Assembly: GCF_905475345.1 (NCBI RefSeq)
Contig: NC_066610.1
Location: 1,065,886 to 1,129,885 of the forward strand
Direction: 5' to 3'
DNA length: 64,000 nucleotides
Origin: Vespula vulgaris
Lineage: Eukaryota; Arthropoda; Insecta; Hymenoptera; Vespidae
A program made the position numbers and the translations under genes. This document shows positions 25,982-39,820 of this stretch, piece after piece (within the stretch, counting starts at the first letter, position 1; each line of letters starts with the position of its first letter). The notes below the pieces were generated by a model. That model searched no databases. It was not told the origin of the DNA and saw only the letters and a list, made by a program, of their open reading frames with translations.

Positions 25982-28432
25982 TCATTGTATTTTATAAAAT
26001 ACCATAGCGAAAGAAAATGACGAGCGCATCAACTATTAAAAAATATTTTGATTAGTATATACTATTTCATGTCAATAATAAATTACACATATCTACATGC
26101 ATAAAATCTATTACCGAGGCAAACAGATCGTGAGATACATCTCTTACACCTTCCATGGATAAACTGCATAATCTCATGCTTTTCATTATCAAAAAAAGTA
26201 ACATTTTTTGTGTTTGCAATGATAACGAATAAAACGGAATTTGACAGCTGGAAAGAAAATTATCTTACATTAAATAATATTATTTATTTATATAATATAT
26301 ATATATATATTAAATAATATTATAAATTATCTTACATTAAATAATATTATTAATAACGATATTTATTATATTACACATATATACATGGGGCATGATCTAA
26401 TAGAATATAAAAATATTATTGGCTCGGTACATAAATCGAATATAAAAAAAAAATCCAATTTTTTTTTTCGCCGAATGAAAAAAATCATTTTCGATCGAGA
26501 TTTCATTCCATACAAGCAATTTGTTGTTTTTAGGATTGTCATTCCACGCTCAGAATTTGTTGAAAAATAATAAGTATATTTGTGCTATCTCAATTAATAA
26601 CATAATAGGCAAATTGTTAGGAGACATACACAATGTGAAATGATAATCGTACAGTATTTCGTTGTGGGCCTCACAACGAAATAAGAATACCTACAAGCTT
26701 GTAAACACATCGTTGTTGTGGTCAATCAATTTTTGTCCAAGATAAAAATAAACATATATTACAAACAGAGATGCAATAATGTAACAAAAATTTGTCAATC
26801 CTTCGGTTTTATTGATTTTAAAGGAAAGTATCTGAAATACCTGAAAAAGAAAAATTTCTATTTCTCAACTATTTCTCATCTTTGTAAATATATTTGAAAA
26901 TTTATTTGCGTTCTTTTTTTTTTGTCTTTTTTGTTTTTATTTTTGATTTTTTCTTTTATTTTTTTATTTATTTTTTTTTTCTTTAAACAAACACTTTACT
27001 CACGTAAAAATAATCTAACATGATAAAAATCGACGCCAAGGGCAATTCGAACAGATAAATTGCTTCGTAAAATAATTTGATTAAACCGACAAATCTTGAG
27101 ACAAAGTCGGAAAAAGAAAAGAAATATTCTGATATTAATATTAGAAAATTTTATGTAGAAATTATAAAACTTTCAAACAATGCGTGATACAAACTCGACT
27201 GTGGTATTGTAGAATTTTATGATGTCGATTAACCATTGTTTTTCTTCAGCTAATTCAGCCTTATTATTGGCGTAATAAAAATTCTTTGGTTTTTTTTTAA
27301 ATCTTTCATGTACCCTCCACCTGTAATAAATCAATTTATATTACAATTTGTAATATTGTAAATATATTTATATCGTTATTATATATATGTGTGTGTATAA
27401 ATAAATATATAATATATATATATAAATATATTTATATCGTTGTTATTTGATTACTTACTCGATGATATTAAATAACGCATAAGCATGCTGTGTAACTGCT
27501 ACGAACATTGAATAATTTGCAACTCCTACCATACATAGGATACTTATGATCATATATTGAAGAAAAAGTCCAAGATAGTAATGGTTTTGATTTTTCATGA
27601 AATAATCAATACGAAGTGGTAACACTAATTCAGTTCTAACTGCAACGCCAAAAATGTAACGTAAGTTTCGTAAAAATGATGGGAACATCAGAAAGATGAT
27701 ATATAGATAGAAACAGACTGAAATATTAAAAGTTAATATTAATTAATATTTATAACGCATATTTATAAAAACTACTTTTATGTTATTTTACGGACTTGCG
27801 ATTATGATCGTACAAATTCTGCTTAAATGAGCATATTTCTTTAATATTTTCAATTCCGGCTTGTTGGCTAAATCGTTCCAATCACATTTGATACGAAACA
27901 AAATTTTTTTCATCTGAAATATATACAAATCAAATGACAAATTGATTAAACACAGTAACACGAGAATGTGTTCTTTATAATAGAGAAAAAAACGGAATAA
28001 ATAAATATATATATTTTTTCAATTAAATACGGACAATTTCTGCATTCGATAGTAGATTGAAATAGCAAAATCCGAAGCATAAAGTCGGCAATGTTATTTC
28101 CAGAATTTTGGCGATTGTTTTAATTTTTCTTTCTGACATGAACAGCGAGTGAACCTGAAGGTACAAACATGCAATCATTATTTATATTAATTAGAAAAGT
28201 TTACGTTGTAAAATATTGCTAATCCAAAAAACTCGTTTATTAGTTAATAAGTAATCAATAATTGTAAACTTACTTGTTGATAAAGTCCAAGTGTTATCAT
28301 AAAATTAATGAAACAAACGTAAATGAATTGTTTAAACGAAGTTTGATATTGCCATAATCCAAGAAGTCTAAATAATAGACGATTGTAAACATAATACTCG
28401 TTGTCGATATAATCTTCCTCTCCCAACAGCAT
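25982..28432 (-). CDS. Odorant receptor gene 8 (7tm_6), nine exons, 400 aa
   Basis: Exons in coding order: 28274-28432, 28035-28154, 27796-27913, 27459-27717, 27195-27320, 27004-27094, 26695-26840, 26115-26247, 25982-26032. The start MLLGEEDYIDNEYYVYNR is chosen by alignment; an in-frame Met 27 codons upstream (28513) would add residues absent from the family and lies in 5' flank that is conserved as DNA. Exon 4 has GVANYSMFVAVTQHAYALF, with Tyr for the usual Cys. Exon 5 WRVHERFKKKPKNFYY; exon 7 GQKLIDHNNDVF; C-terminus FSFAMVFYKIQ, shared only with gene 17. Intron 6 donor is GTGAGT. No break seen. Confidence 0.91.
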
Positions 28433-28990
28433 ACTTCTATCTGTTGTGACTTTCCAACATCGACTGACTTCAACCCCCAACGTTTGCCTAACATCATTAA
28501 ATATTCTATCCATACCCCATCTATTAACCTCTTAATAATTCATTTCCATTGAAACCTTCAGAAATTGTCTTACAGTCAATAATGTCCGTAAAACTTTTAC
28601 AATGTTTCATATCTTTCTTTTATTATCGACCAGTATTATACAATTAAACATCTGTGTCACTTCCCGACAATTATTTCATTTTCTTACCCTACCTTGCATT
28701 GTAAAGTACTCCATCCCTTCTCCAGCAAGCGCATGCGCGTTGCAAACTCACCCCTTTTTACCATCCCACTCTCCCGCAGTTTACTTTTGTCACTCGAACG
28801 TGACGGACGTGTCCTGGACTTCAGCAAAAAAGAACGTGCGTTAGTACTTAACGCGTCAACGTTATATTCTCATCATTTGAACGTTAACAAGTATGATAAC
28901 GAATGATCGTTCGATATTAATATCTATCTGGACGATTCTTGATACGTTCGAGCAAACAAATAAGCAGGGTGAGTCACTTTGAACAGGACA
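28433..28990. promoter_or_regulatory. Upstream module of gene 8
   Basis: GCATGCGC at 28731-28738, 299 bp upstream of the ATG; plus-strand donor GTGAGT at 28969 (AGCAGGGTGAGTCACTTT). Nearly identical to the gene 7 module for about 500 bp. Confidence 0.62.
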
Positions 28991-29835
28991 GAGCTATTCT
29001 TGTTTTAAACAGAATATATTCGGAATAATTGTTAGACTAATTCAAAAGTAATTTCGTATAGTGAACAGAATTTTTTATCATTTTTATTTACTCCTCGAAA
29101 TACCGAATCATCGATATTACTTTAAATTGAACCGCAGCATATTTTTTCTTTTTTTCTTTAATAATGCGGATTCCTATAGTCTTCCAAAATTAAAACAAAA
29201 CTTGTGCATAGTAACAAAATTGTTAAAGATTTAGTTTTTATGAACTTATGAAAGGACGATTGCTGATTAACGCTTCTTTAAAAAGTCCTTCCTACTTTTT
29301 TGCTGAAACACAAGCAAAAGAATGAGACATTTGCAATCAGATTTCATTTTGCAAGTTAATATATATATTTTTGTTCAAACGATGACATCATAACCAATAT
29401 TAACGCTTGTATATTTTTCCATCATTCCACGTAGTTTGATACTTACCAAAAGAAAATATACCGTGTAAAAAAATATATATATAAGTACATTCTTTAAATA
29501 ATGTTTTCATAATTATTATTCATGCATTTTATAATTTCATAGAATAACGTTATTACATAATTATTATTAAGAATGATTTTTATTAAGAATGAATCAAACA
29601 ATAGTTTATACCATGAAGTAATTTATTAAAATTGATCAACATGAAAATATATCAATCATCTGAGAAACGATAAAATTTTGCAATACGTAATACACTTAGA
29701 AATGTGAAATTATATTTTAGAAAAAGGATATTTCCATACGATTAGTATTTAAGAAATAGAAAACAAACAGTTACACTCTATTCTTATATCGCTGTATAAC
29801 CATTAGTCGTCTCATGATATTTTCCTCGAATAAAT
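28991..29835. other. Intergenic remainder between genes 8 and 9
   Basis: AT-rich spacer almost the same as the one between genes 10 and 11 (36295-37128), but different in its middle from the one between 9 and 10. No coding remnant seen. Confidence 0.5.
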
Positions 29836-32081
29836 TCATTTTAATTTATAAAATACCATTGCAAAGGAAAATGCCGATCGCATTAACTATTAAGAATTAA
29901 TTAATTACTATAAAATTTTTAGTTCCGTCATACGATATATGTTTGAATTCGTTAATAATCTTTTACCGTAGCAAACAGATCGTGTGATATTTCTTTAACT
30001 CCCATCACGGATAAATTGCACAATCTCATGCTGCTCATTATTAAAAATAGTAACATTTTCTGCGTTTTGACCGATATAGAATAAAACGGAATTTGACAGC
30101 TGAAAAATATTAATTAATCTTATATAATCCATATATACAAAGAACACAATCGGATAATAAGAGAATATTATTGATTTGGTACATAAACTCGTGCGGATTG
30201 ATCGAATATGAATAAAATTCGAATTTCTTTTTCCACCGATTGAAAGAATAGCATTCAAAATTTCGCAGCTTATTGTCCTTGACGTTTTTATGCAGCAACT
30301 AGAATTTATTTATAAAAAAAAAAATCAATACCGTGTTATTCTATTTAATGGTGTAATGGACATCGAATGTCTACGAGATACATTTATTCAATACGAATCA
30401 AAATGCGCTCAAGTTTATGGGACACCAATTGAATAAATGCACCTACAATGCTGTAAATACGTTCTCACTGTGATCTATTAATTTTTGTCCGAGGTAATAG
30501 TAAGTATATATTACTAAGAGAGATGCAACGACATAAGAAATATTTGTCAATCTTTCAGATCTATTCAAGTCGAAAGAAAGTACCTGAAATATCTAAAGAA
30601 AAAAGGAAAATAAATGGAACATATTTTTTTTCAATTTGTCGATTACTTTCGATGGAGATTATCAAAATTTTGTAGCATATAACTTGCTTACGTAAAAATA
30701 ATCTACCATGATGATTATTGACGAAACTAAAGCTTCGAACAAATAAATTGTTTCATAAAATGATTTAATTAAATCGGTAAATCTTGAAATAAAACAAAAC
30801 ATAAATATTCAATTACCAGCGTTTGCAAATTGAATAATAATATAAACAATTAACATATTACATAGATGTAAAGTGAGATACAAACTCGATTGCGTTATTA
30901 TAGAATTTTATTATACCGACTAACCACTCATTTTCCTTGACTAAGTCAGTATTATCATTGACAAAGTGGAAATTATGTAGATATTTTTGAAATCTGTCAT
31001 TAACCCTCCATCTATAATATATCAATGATATCCGCAAAGAATAATTTAAATAAAAAGAAAAAAAATTCTCTTTTGTAATAATTAAATATACGTATTTATT
31101 ACTTACTCGATTATTTTAAACAGTCCACAAGCATGCTGTATAGTTGCTACAAACATTGAATAATTAGCAATTCCTATCGTGGTTACGATGACAACAACTA
31201 CGTATTGTATACAAATTCCAAGGTAATAATGCATTTGATTTGTTTGAAAATAATGAAGACAAAGTGGTAATATTAATTCACTTTCATTAATAAAACCAAA
31301 AATGTATTTAAATATACTTAAGAAAGATGGAAGTATTAAAAATGCGCTATACAGATAAAAGCTAACTGTAAAAGGAAAAGTACCAAATTAAAATTGATTA
31401 ATCAATTACTATCCTGTATTTTTATAAAATGTTTATATAACTTAACTTACTTGCGATTACAATTGTACAAAGTCTGCTTATATCAGCATATTTCTTTAAA
31501 ATCATTAATTCCGGTTTGTCGGCTAAATCGTCCCAATCGCATTTCATACGAAAAAGAATTTTTTTCATCTGAAATTTATATGTAGATCGGGTTAAATCGT
31601 CAAGATTAATACTAACAGGTATCGTTTATGATTAAACTAAAAAAAAAAAAAACATTGCAATATATCTCAAGAAGTACTGACAATTGTAGCATTAAATAAA
31701 AGATTGCAGTAACAAGATCCAAAGCATATAATGGGCAAGGTCGTTTCCAATATTTCAACGATTGATTCTATTCTTCGTTCAGACGTTGCAAGTGCATAAA
31801 TCTAAACACACAACATTCGTAATATTATTCCAATTTAATAGAAAAAGAAAAAAGTAAGTCATCTTTAGGTTATTCGGAAAATTATATACTCAGTTCATAA
31901 ATACCATAAAATCGACACTTACGTTTTCAAACAATCCACCGACTAGTATAAGATTAATAAAACAAACATAAATGAGTTGCTTAGACGATATCTGATATTC
32001 CCATAATCCAAGGAGTCTAAATAATAGACGATTGTAAACGTAATACTCGTTGTCGATATAGTCTTTTTCTCTCAAAAGCAT
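29836..32081 (-). CDS. Odorant receptor gene 9 (7tm_6), nine exons, 400 aa
   Basis: Exons in coding order: 31923-32081, 31682-31801, 31451-31568, 31107-31365, 30886-31011, 30692-30782, 30447-30592, 29967-30099, 29836-29886. Start MLLREKDYIDNEYYVYNR, with an upstream in-frame Met (32150) judged non-native. Exon 2 IYALATSERRIESIVEIL; exon 4 FINESELILPLCLHYF and GIANYSMFVATIQHACGLF (Gly for Ala); exon 5 WRVNDRFQKYLHNFHF; exon 7 VLSFDLNRSERLTNIS; C-terminus MVFYKLK, where most end LQ. Exons 9-8 and exon 4 are shared closely with gene 11, other parts with gene 10. Intron 2 donor GTCAGT. No break seen. Confidence 0.91.
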
Positions 32082-32645
32082 ACTTCCGACTACTGTGACT
32101 TTCAAACATCGACTGACTTCAACCCTCAACGTTTGCCCATGAAAGATCATTAAATATTCTATTCATTCCCCCTCTAATAATCTCTTAACCATTCATTTCC
32201 AATGTAACCCATAGAAATTTTGTTGCAATCGATACCGTCCGTAAAACTTTTACAATGTTGCATACCTTTCTTCCATTGTCGGCAAGTATTACACAATTAA
32301 ACAACTGTGTCACTTCCTGACAATTATTTCATTTACTTATCCTACCTTTGCATTGTAAAGTACTCCATCCCTTCTCCAGCAAGCGCATGCGTGTTGCAAA
32401 CTCACCCCTTTTTACCGTCCCATTCTCCCGCAGTTTACTTTTGTCACTCGAACGTGACGGACGTGTCCTGGACTTCAGCAAAAAAGAACGTGCGTTAGTA
32501 CTTAACGCGTCAACGTTATATTCTCATCATTTGAACGTTAACAAGTATGATAACGAACGATCGTTCGATATTAATATCTATCTGGACGATTCTTGATACG
32601 TTCGAGCAAACAAATAAGCAGGGTGAGTCACTTTGAACAGGACAG
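32082..32645. promoter_or_regulatory. Upstream module of gene 9
   Basis: Core variant GCATGCGT at 32385-32392, 304 bp upstream of the ATG; plus-strand donor GTGAGT at 32623. Contains ATCGTTCGAT-type and GTTAAC short palindromes in the stretch before the donor. Confidence 0.6.
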
Positions 32646-33527
32646 AGCTATTCTTGTTTTAGACAGAATATATTCGGAATAATTGTTAGACTAATTCAAA
32701 AGTAATTTCGTATAGTGAACAGAATTTTTTATCATTTTTATTTACTCCTCGAAATATCGAATCATCGATATTACTTTAAATGGAAGCACAATATATTTTT
32801 TCTTTTTTTTTTCTCAATAATTTCAATCACTATAATTCTCCTAAATGAAAAAAGAAATTGTGAGTAATTGTGAGTAAAAAAAATTGCTAATGATGTCATT
32901 TGTATGGAATTATAAAGATATGATTGCTGATTTACACTTCTTTAAAAAGATATGCCTTTTCTTTCTTTTGCAGAAAATAAGATAAAGATTTTATCAAAAA
33001 ATTATTAAACATTTGCTTTCAAACAATCTTTGGTAAGTACGCTGATATATATATATTTTCTTTGGACATTGATTTTTGATCCGATATAAGTGTTTTTCCT
33101 ATTTTTCATCCTCCCTGTAAATGTAAATACTCGCACGGAAGTATACAGTAAAAATAAATATATACATATATATAGAGATATGTATAAATTTATTACGCTA
33201 ATGTGTTCGTAATTACTTTTCATGTATTTTATAATTTCATATAATAATCATAATATATAATTATTATTTCATTATGATTGAATCAAACAATAGCTTATAT
33301 TGTCAATTATTTTACTGAAATTATTAAAGACGAAAAATTATTAATTTACGAAAATGTTCTAAAATTTTGTAATACTAAGAATCTGAATATATTAAGAAAT
33401 CTGAAAATTATATTTTAGAAAAATATTTTTCATACGATTAGTATTTCAAAAAGAGAATACAGTTGCGATGTATCATTATATCGTCGTATTATAATTAGCC
33501 ATCATATAATATTTTCCCAGAATACAT
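32646..33527. other. Intergenic remainder between genes 9 and 10
   Basis: AT-rich spacer; the first 130 bases follow those of genes 8 and 10, the middle is its own version. TA-rich microsatellite near 33040-33180. No coding remnant seen. Confidence 0.5.
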
Positions 33528-35734
33528 TCATTGCAAGTTATAGAATACCATAACGAAAGAAAATGATGACCGCATTAACTATTAAAAAATATATCGATAA
33601 TTATAAGATTCTTAATGATCCTTATATACCAATCTATAGAAAATCATTCACCGTAGCAAACAGGTCGTGTGATACCTCTTTAATTCCCATCACAGATATA
33701 TTGCATAATTTCATACTCCTCATTATCAAAAAGAGTAACATTTTTTGTGCTTTCACCGATATCAAATGAAATGGAATTTGACAGCTGGAAAAAATTAATT
33801 GATCTTATATAATCTATCTATATAAGGGACTTAGTCGGATAATAAAAGAATATTATTGATTTGGTATATAAACATATACGGATCGATCGAATTTGAATAA
33901 AAATCGAATTTCTTTTTCCGCCGAACGAAAAAATCCCATTCAAGATTCGATTCATTTCATATCTTATAATCACCAATGTTTTCATGCCCGGATGAAAATT
34001 TATTCAAAAAGAAAAACCATAATGTGATGTTCGTTCTAACGGTGTAACTGGCAAACGCTTCCAGATATTTGTTATTCAATATGAACAAAACAACAAAGGA
34101 AATTATGAAACTCTAATTGAATAAATATACCTACAATGCTTTAAATACGTTGTCACTGTGATCTATTAATCTTTGTCCAATATAATAGCAAGTATATATT
34201 ACGAAGATAGATCCAATAACAAAAGAAATATTTGTGATTCTTTCAAGTTTATTCATATCTAAAGAAAATACCTGAAATATCTGTAAAATAAAATAAAGAA
34301 CAAAAAGAAACACAAATCTCTCTCGATTTCTCGAAAACTTTCGTTTCAGGAAATATTTATCATTTTTATATGGAATATATTACTTACGTAAAAATAATCT
34401 ATCATGATGACTGTTGCCGCGAAAAACGCTTCGAACAAACAAAGAGTTTCATAGAACAATTTTATTAAATCGACGAATCTTGAAATAAATCAACAAATAA
34501 ATATTGTAATTTTACCATTTGCAAATAGATAAATTATATAAACAGTTAAGGCATTGTATACATGTAAAATGAGATACAAACTCGATTGCGTTATTATAGA
34601 ATTTTATGATACCGACTAACCACTCATTTTCCTCGACTAAGTCAGTATTATCATTGACAAAGTGGAAATTATGGGATTGTTTTTTAAATCTGTCATCGAT
34701 CTTCCATCTATAATAGATCAACGATATCCAAAGAAATAATTTCTCTTCTACAATAATTACAACGTTTATATTCATTACTTACTCGATTATTTGAAACAGT
34801 GCACAAGCATGTTGTATAATTGCTATATACATTGTATAGTTAGCAATTCCCATCGTAGTTATAACGATAATGATTACGCATTGTATACAAACACCAAAGT
34901 AATAATGCATTTGATCTTTCGCCAAATAATCAACAGGAATTGGTAATATTAATTCATCTTCACTAATAACACCAAAAATATATCGAGTTATACTGAACAA
35001 GGATGGAAGTATTAAAAATGCAGTATATACATAGAAGCTAACTATAAAAGAAGAAATAATAATTAGAATCGAGTAATTAATTCGTACAACTCATTTTTAT
35101 GTTTAAATGTCATATTAGTTAATTTACCTGCGATGATAATTGTACAAAGTCTGCTTATCCCAGCATATTTCTTCAGGATCATTAATTCAGGCTTGTTTGC
35201 TAAATCGTTCCAATCGCATTTCACACGAAAAAGAATATCCTTCATCTGAAATTGGTATACAAATCCATCACCAAAAACAATGTTAACGTGTATCGTTTAT
35301 GATTAAACCAAAAAAAAAACATTGCAATATATCTCAAGAAGTACTGACAATTGCGGAATTAAATAATAGATTGCAGTAACATAACCCAAAGCATATAGTG
35401 GGTAAGGCCATTTCCAATAATTCGAGGATTGATCTTATTTTTCGTTCAGAAGTCGTGAGTGCATAAATCTAAAGAGACAACATCCATAATATTATTTGTA
35501 TTTAACAAAAGATAAGCAAGTTGTTTTTAGATCATTCAAAAGATGATATATTTTGTATATAAATTATATAATTACGTATTCAAATAATCCAATGACTAGT
35601 ATCAAATTAATAAAACAAACATAAATTAGTTGCTTAGACGATATCTGATAATCCCATAATCCAAGGAGTCTAAATAATAGACGATTGTAAACGTAATACT
35701 CGTTGTCGATATAGTCTTCTTCTCTCAAAAGCAT
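33528..35734 (-). CDS. Odorant receptor gene 10 (7tm_6), nine exons, 400 aa
   Basis: Exons in coding order: 35576-35734, 35349-35468, 35128-35245, 34783-35041, 34582-34707, 34388-34478, 34135-34280, 33652-33784, 33528-33578. Start MLLREEDYIDNEYYVYNR. Exon 3 opens MKDILFRVKCDW (Asp for Lys at the third residue). Exon 4 RYIFGVISEDELILPI and GIANYTMYIAIIQHACALF; exon 5 begins WKIDDRFKKQSHNFHF, departing from the usual WRVNERF; exon 7 GQRLIDHSDNVF; C-terminus FSFVMVFYNLQ. Intron 1 donor GTAATT and intron 8 donor GTGAAT are weaker than usual. Exons 5-7 are shared closely with gene 11. No break seen. Confidence 0.91.
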
Positions 35735-36295
35735 ACTTCCGACTACTGTGACTTTCAAACATCGACTGACTTCAATCCTTCACGTTTGCCCATGAAAGAT
35801 CATTAAAAATTCTATTCATTGCATCTCTAATAACTTCTTAATCATTCATTTCCAATCTAACCCTTAGAAATTTTGCAATCGATACCGTCCGTAAAACTTT
35901 TACAATGTTGCATACCTTTCTTCCATTATCGGCAATTATTACACAATTAAACATCTGTGTCACTTCCTGACAATTATTTCATTTACTTATCCTATCTTTG
36001 CATTGTAAAGTACTCCATCCCTTCTCCAGCAAGCGCATGCGTGTTGTAAACTCACCCCTTTTTACCGTCCCATTCTCCCGCAGTTTACTTTTGTCACTCG
36101 AACGTGACGGACGTGTCCTGGACTTCAGCAAAAAAGAACGTGCGTTAGTACTTAACGCGTCAACGTTATATTCTCATCATTTAAACGTTAACAAGTATGA
36201 TAACGAACGATCGTTCGATATTAATATCTATCTGGACGATTCTTGGTACGTTCGAGCAAACAAATAAGCAGGGTGAGTCACTTTGAACAGGACAG
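35735..36295. promoter_or_regulatory. Upstream module of gene 10
   Basis: Core variant GCATGCGT at 36035-36042, 301 bp upstream of the ATG; plus-strand donor GTGAGT at 36273. Close to the gene 9 module. Confidence 0.6.
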
Positions 36296-37128
36296 AGCTA
36301 TTCTTGTTTTAGACAGAATATATTCGGAATAATTGTTAGACTAATTCAAAAGTAATTTCGTATAGTGAACAGAATTTTTTATCATTTTTATTTACTCCTC
36401 GAAATACCGAATCATCGATATTACTTTAAATTGAACCGCAGCATATTTTTTCTTTTTTTCTTTAATAATGCGGATTCCTATAGTCTTTCAAAATTAAAAC
36501 AAAACTTGTGCATAGTAACAAAAGTGTTAAAGATTTAGTTTTTATGAACTTATGAAAGGACGATTGCTGGTTAACGCTTCTTTAAAAAGTCCTTCCTACT
36601 TTTTTGCTGAAACACAAGCAAAAGAATGAGACATTCGCAATTAGATTTCATTTTGCAAGTTAATATATATATTTTTGTTCAAACGATGACATCATAACCA
36701 ATATTAATGCTTGTATATTTTTCCATCATTCGACGTAGTTTGATACTTATCAAAAAAAAATATACCGTGTAAAAAACATATATATAAGTACATTCTTTAA
36801 ATAATTATTATTCAAGCATTTTATAATTTCATAGAATAACGTCATTACATAATTATTATTAAGAATGATTTTTATTAAGAATGAATCAAACAAAGATTTA
36901 CGCCATCAACTAATTTATTAAAATTGATCAACATGAAAATATATCAATCATCACAGAGACGATAAAGTATTGCAATACGTAATACACTTACAAAGGTGAA
37001 AATTATATTTTGGAAAAAAAATATTTCCATACTATTAGTATTTCAGAAACAGAAAACGAACAGTTACACTGTATTCTTATATCGCTGTATAACCATTAGT
37101 CGTCATATGGTATTTTCCTCGAATAGAG
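36296..37128. other. Intergenic remainder between genes 10 and 11
   Basis: Near-copy of the spacer at 28991-29835 (for example CGCAGCATATTTTTTC followed by AATGCGGATTCC), so this segment moved with a gene 9-like 3' end. No coding remnant seen. Confidence 0.5.
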
Positions 37129-39303
37129 TCATTCCAATTTATAAAATACCATAGCAAAAGAAAATGCCGATCGCATTAACTATTAAGAAATAAATCAATT
37201 ACCATAAAATTTTTAGTTCCCTCATACGATACATACATGAATTCATAAATAATCTTTTACCGAAGCAAATAGATCGTGTGATATTTCTTTAACTCCCATC
37301 ACGGATAAATTGCACAATCTCATGCTGCTCATTATCAAAAATAGTAACATTTTTTGCGCTTTCAGCGATATCGAATAAAATGGAATTTGACAGCTGAAAA
37401 AAAATTAATTTATCTAATATAACGCATACTTTTTCCGCCGAATGAAAAAATCTCATTCAAGATTTCGTTGATTTTATATTTTATAATCGCTAATGTTTCC
37501 ATGCTCCGATCAAAATTTATTCAAAAAAAAAAAAAAAAAAGAAAACCATAATATGATATTTGGTCTAAAGGTGTAACTGGCAATCGCTTCCAGATATTTG
37601 TTATTCAGTATGAACAAAACAGCAAAGGAAATTATGAAACTCTAATTAAATCAATATACCTACAATGCTTTAAATGTGTCGTCACTGTGGTCTATTAATC
37701 TTTGTCCAATGTAATAACAAGTATATATTACGAACATAGATCCAATAACATAAACAGTATCTGTGATTCTTTCAAATTTATTCATATCTAAAGAAAGTAT
37801 CTGTAATATCTGAAAAATAAAATAAAGAACAAAAAGAAACACAAATCTCTCACGATTTCTCGAAAACTTTCGTTTCAGGAAATATTTATCATTTTTATAT
37901 GGAATATATTACTTACGTAAAAATAATCTATCATGATGATTGTTGCCGCGCAAAATGCTTCGAACATACAAAGAGTTTCATAGAACAATTTTATTAAATC
38001 GACGAATCTTGAAATAAATCAACAAATAAATATTGTAATTTTACCATTTGCAAATAGATAAATTATATAAACAGTTAAGGCATTGTATACATGTAAAATG
38101 AGATACAAACTCGATTGCGTTATTATAGAATTTTATGATACCGACTAACCACTCATTTTCCTCGACTAAGTCAGTATTATCATTGACAAAGTGGAAATTA
38201 TGGGATTGTTTTTTAAATCTGTCATCGACCTTCCATCTATAATTGATCAACGATATCCAAAAAAATAATTTCTCTTCTACAATAATTACAACGTTCATAT
38301 TCATTACTTACTCGATTATTTTAAACAGTGCACAAGCATGTTGTATAGTTGCTACAAACATTGAATAATTAGCAATTCCTATCGTGCTTACGATGACAAT
38401 AATTACGTATTCTATACAAATTCCAACGTAATAATGCATTAGATTTGTTTGAAAATAATGAAGACAAAGTGGTAATATTAATTCACTTTCATTAATAAAA
38501 CCAAAAATGTATTGAAATATACTTAAGAAAGATGGAAGTATTAAAAATGCACTATACAGATAAAAGCTAACTGTAAAAGGAAAAGTACTAATTAAAACTG
38601 ACTAATCAATTATTACCTTGCATTTTTATAAAATGTATATATAACTTAACTTACTTGCGATTACAATTGTACAAAGTCTGCTTATAACCGCATATTTTTT
38701 CAGGATCACTAATTCCGGTTTCTTCATTAGATCTTCCCAGTCGCATTTGATACGATAAAGAATTTTCTTCATCTGAAAATTGTATATAAAACCTATTTAA
38801 TCGATTAAAAGAAACGACACGAGTATGTGTGTCGTTTATCAAGAAAAAAAAGAAAAAAGAAAGAAACAAAACATTAAAATATCTCTCAAAAAAGTACGGA
38901 CAATTGTGCCATGTGATAACAAATTAAAATAACACGATCCAAGGCATATAATGGGCAAAGTCGTTTCCAATATTTCGATGATAGATTGTATTTTCCTATC
39001 GGATAACAGGAAAGCATAAATCTAAAGATAAAACATCCATTATATTATTCGTATTTGATAGAAAAAGGAACAAACATAAGTCTTATTTAAATCGCTCAAA
39101 AGATAATTTATTTAATTCGTAAATTATATAAAATCGTTACTTACGTGTATAATTATACCAAAGACTATTAGAAAATTAATGAAACAAACGTAAATGAATT
39201 TCTTCATCGATGTCTGATATTCCCATAATCCAAGAAGTCTAAATAATAAACGATTGTAAACGTAATACTCGTTATCGACATAATCTTCCTCTCTCAAAAG
39301 CAT
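37129..39303 (-). CDS. Odorant receptor gene 11 (7tm_6), nine exons, 400 aa, mosaic
   Basis: Exons in coding order: 39145-39303, 38902-39021, 38655-38772, 38312-38570, 38111-38236, 37917-38007, 37664-37809, 37261-37393, 37129-37179. Start MLLREEDYVDNEYYVYNR. Exon 4 (FINESELILPLCLHYF, VATIQHACALF) follows gene 9; exons 5-7 with their introns follow gene 10 (FKKQSHNFHF, GQRLIDHSDDTF); exons 8-9 and the 3' flank follow gene 9 again, ending MVFYKLE. Exons 1-3 are its own. Such alternation suggests gene conversion or repeated unequal exchange. An A-tract of about 18 bases lies in intron 7. Frame open throughout. Confidence 0.9.
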
Positions 39304-39820
39304 ACTTCCGACTACTGCGACTTTCAAACATCGACTGACTTCAATCCTTCACGTTTGCCCATGAAAGATCATTAAAAATTCTATTCATTGCATCTCTAAT
39401 AACTTCTTAATCATTCATTTCCAATCTAACCCTTAGAAATTTTGCAATCGATATTGTCTGTAAAATTTTTACAATGTTTTATATCATTCTTATACAGTCG
39501 GCCTGTATTATATAATTAAACATCTGCGTCACTTCCCGACAATTATTTCATTTTCTTATACTATCTTTGCATTGTAAAATAATCCATCCCTTCTCTCGCA
39601 AGCACATGCGCGTTGCGAACCCACCCCTTCTTACCACCCCATTCTGTCGCAGTATATTTTAGTCACTCGAACGTGACGAACGTGTTTTGGACTTCAGCAA
39701 AAAAACTAAGTTAGTAGTTAATATTCAATGTTAACAAGAATGATAATAAATGATCGATCTGAACGATTCTTCGTACGATCGAGCAAACAAATTTACAGGG
39801 TGAGTCTCTTGAAACAAGCC
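39304..39820. promoter_or_regulatory. Upstream module of gene 11
   Basis: Core variant ACATGCGC at 39604-39611, 301 bp upstream of the ATG; plus-strand donor GTGAGT at 39800 in ACAGGGTGAGTCTCTTG. The proximal 120 bases equal those of gene 10, the distal part resembles genes 12 and 13, with a 42-base shortening. Confidence 0.6.

Noticed and set aside
28433..28513. Upstream in-frame Met of gene 8 (likewise genes 1, 9, 10, 11)
   Set aside because: The extensions are not shared by the other genes, and the MLL/MLS/MNL position is common to all 17.
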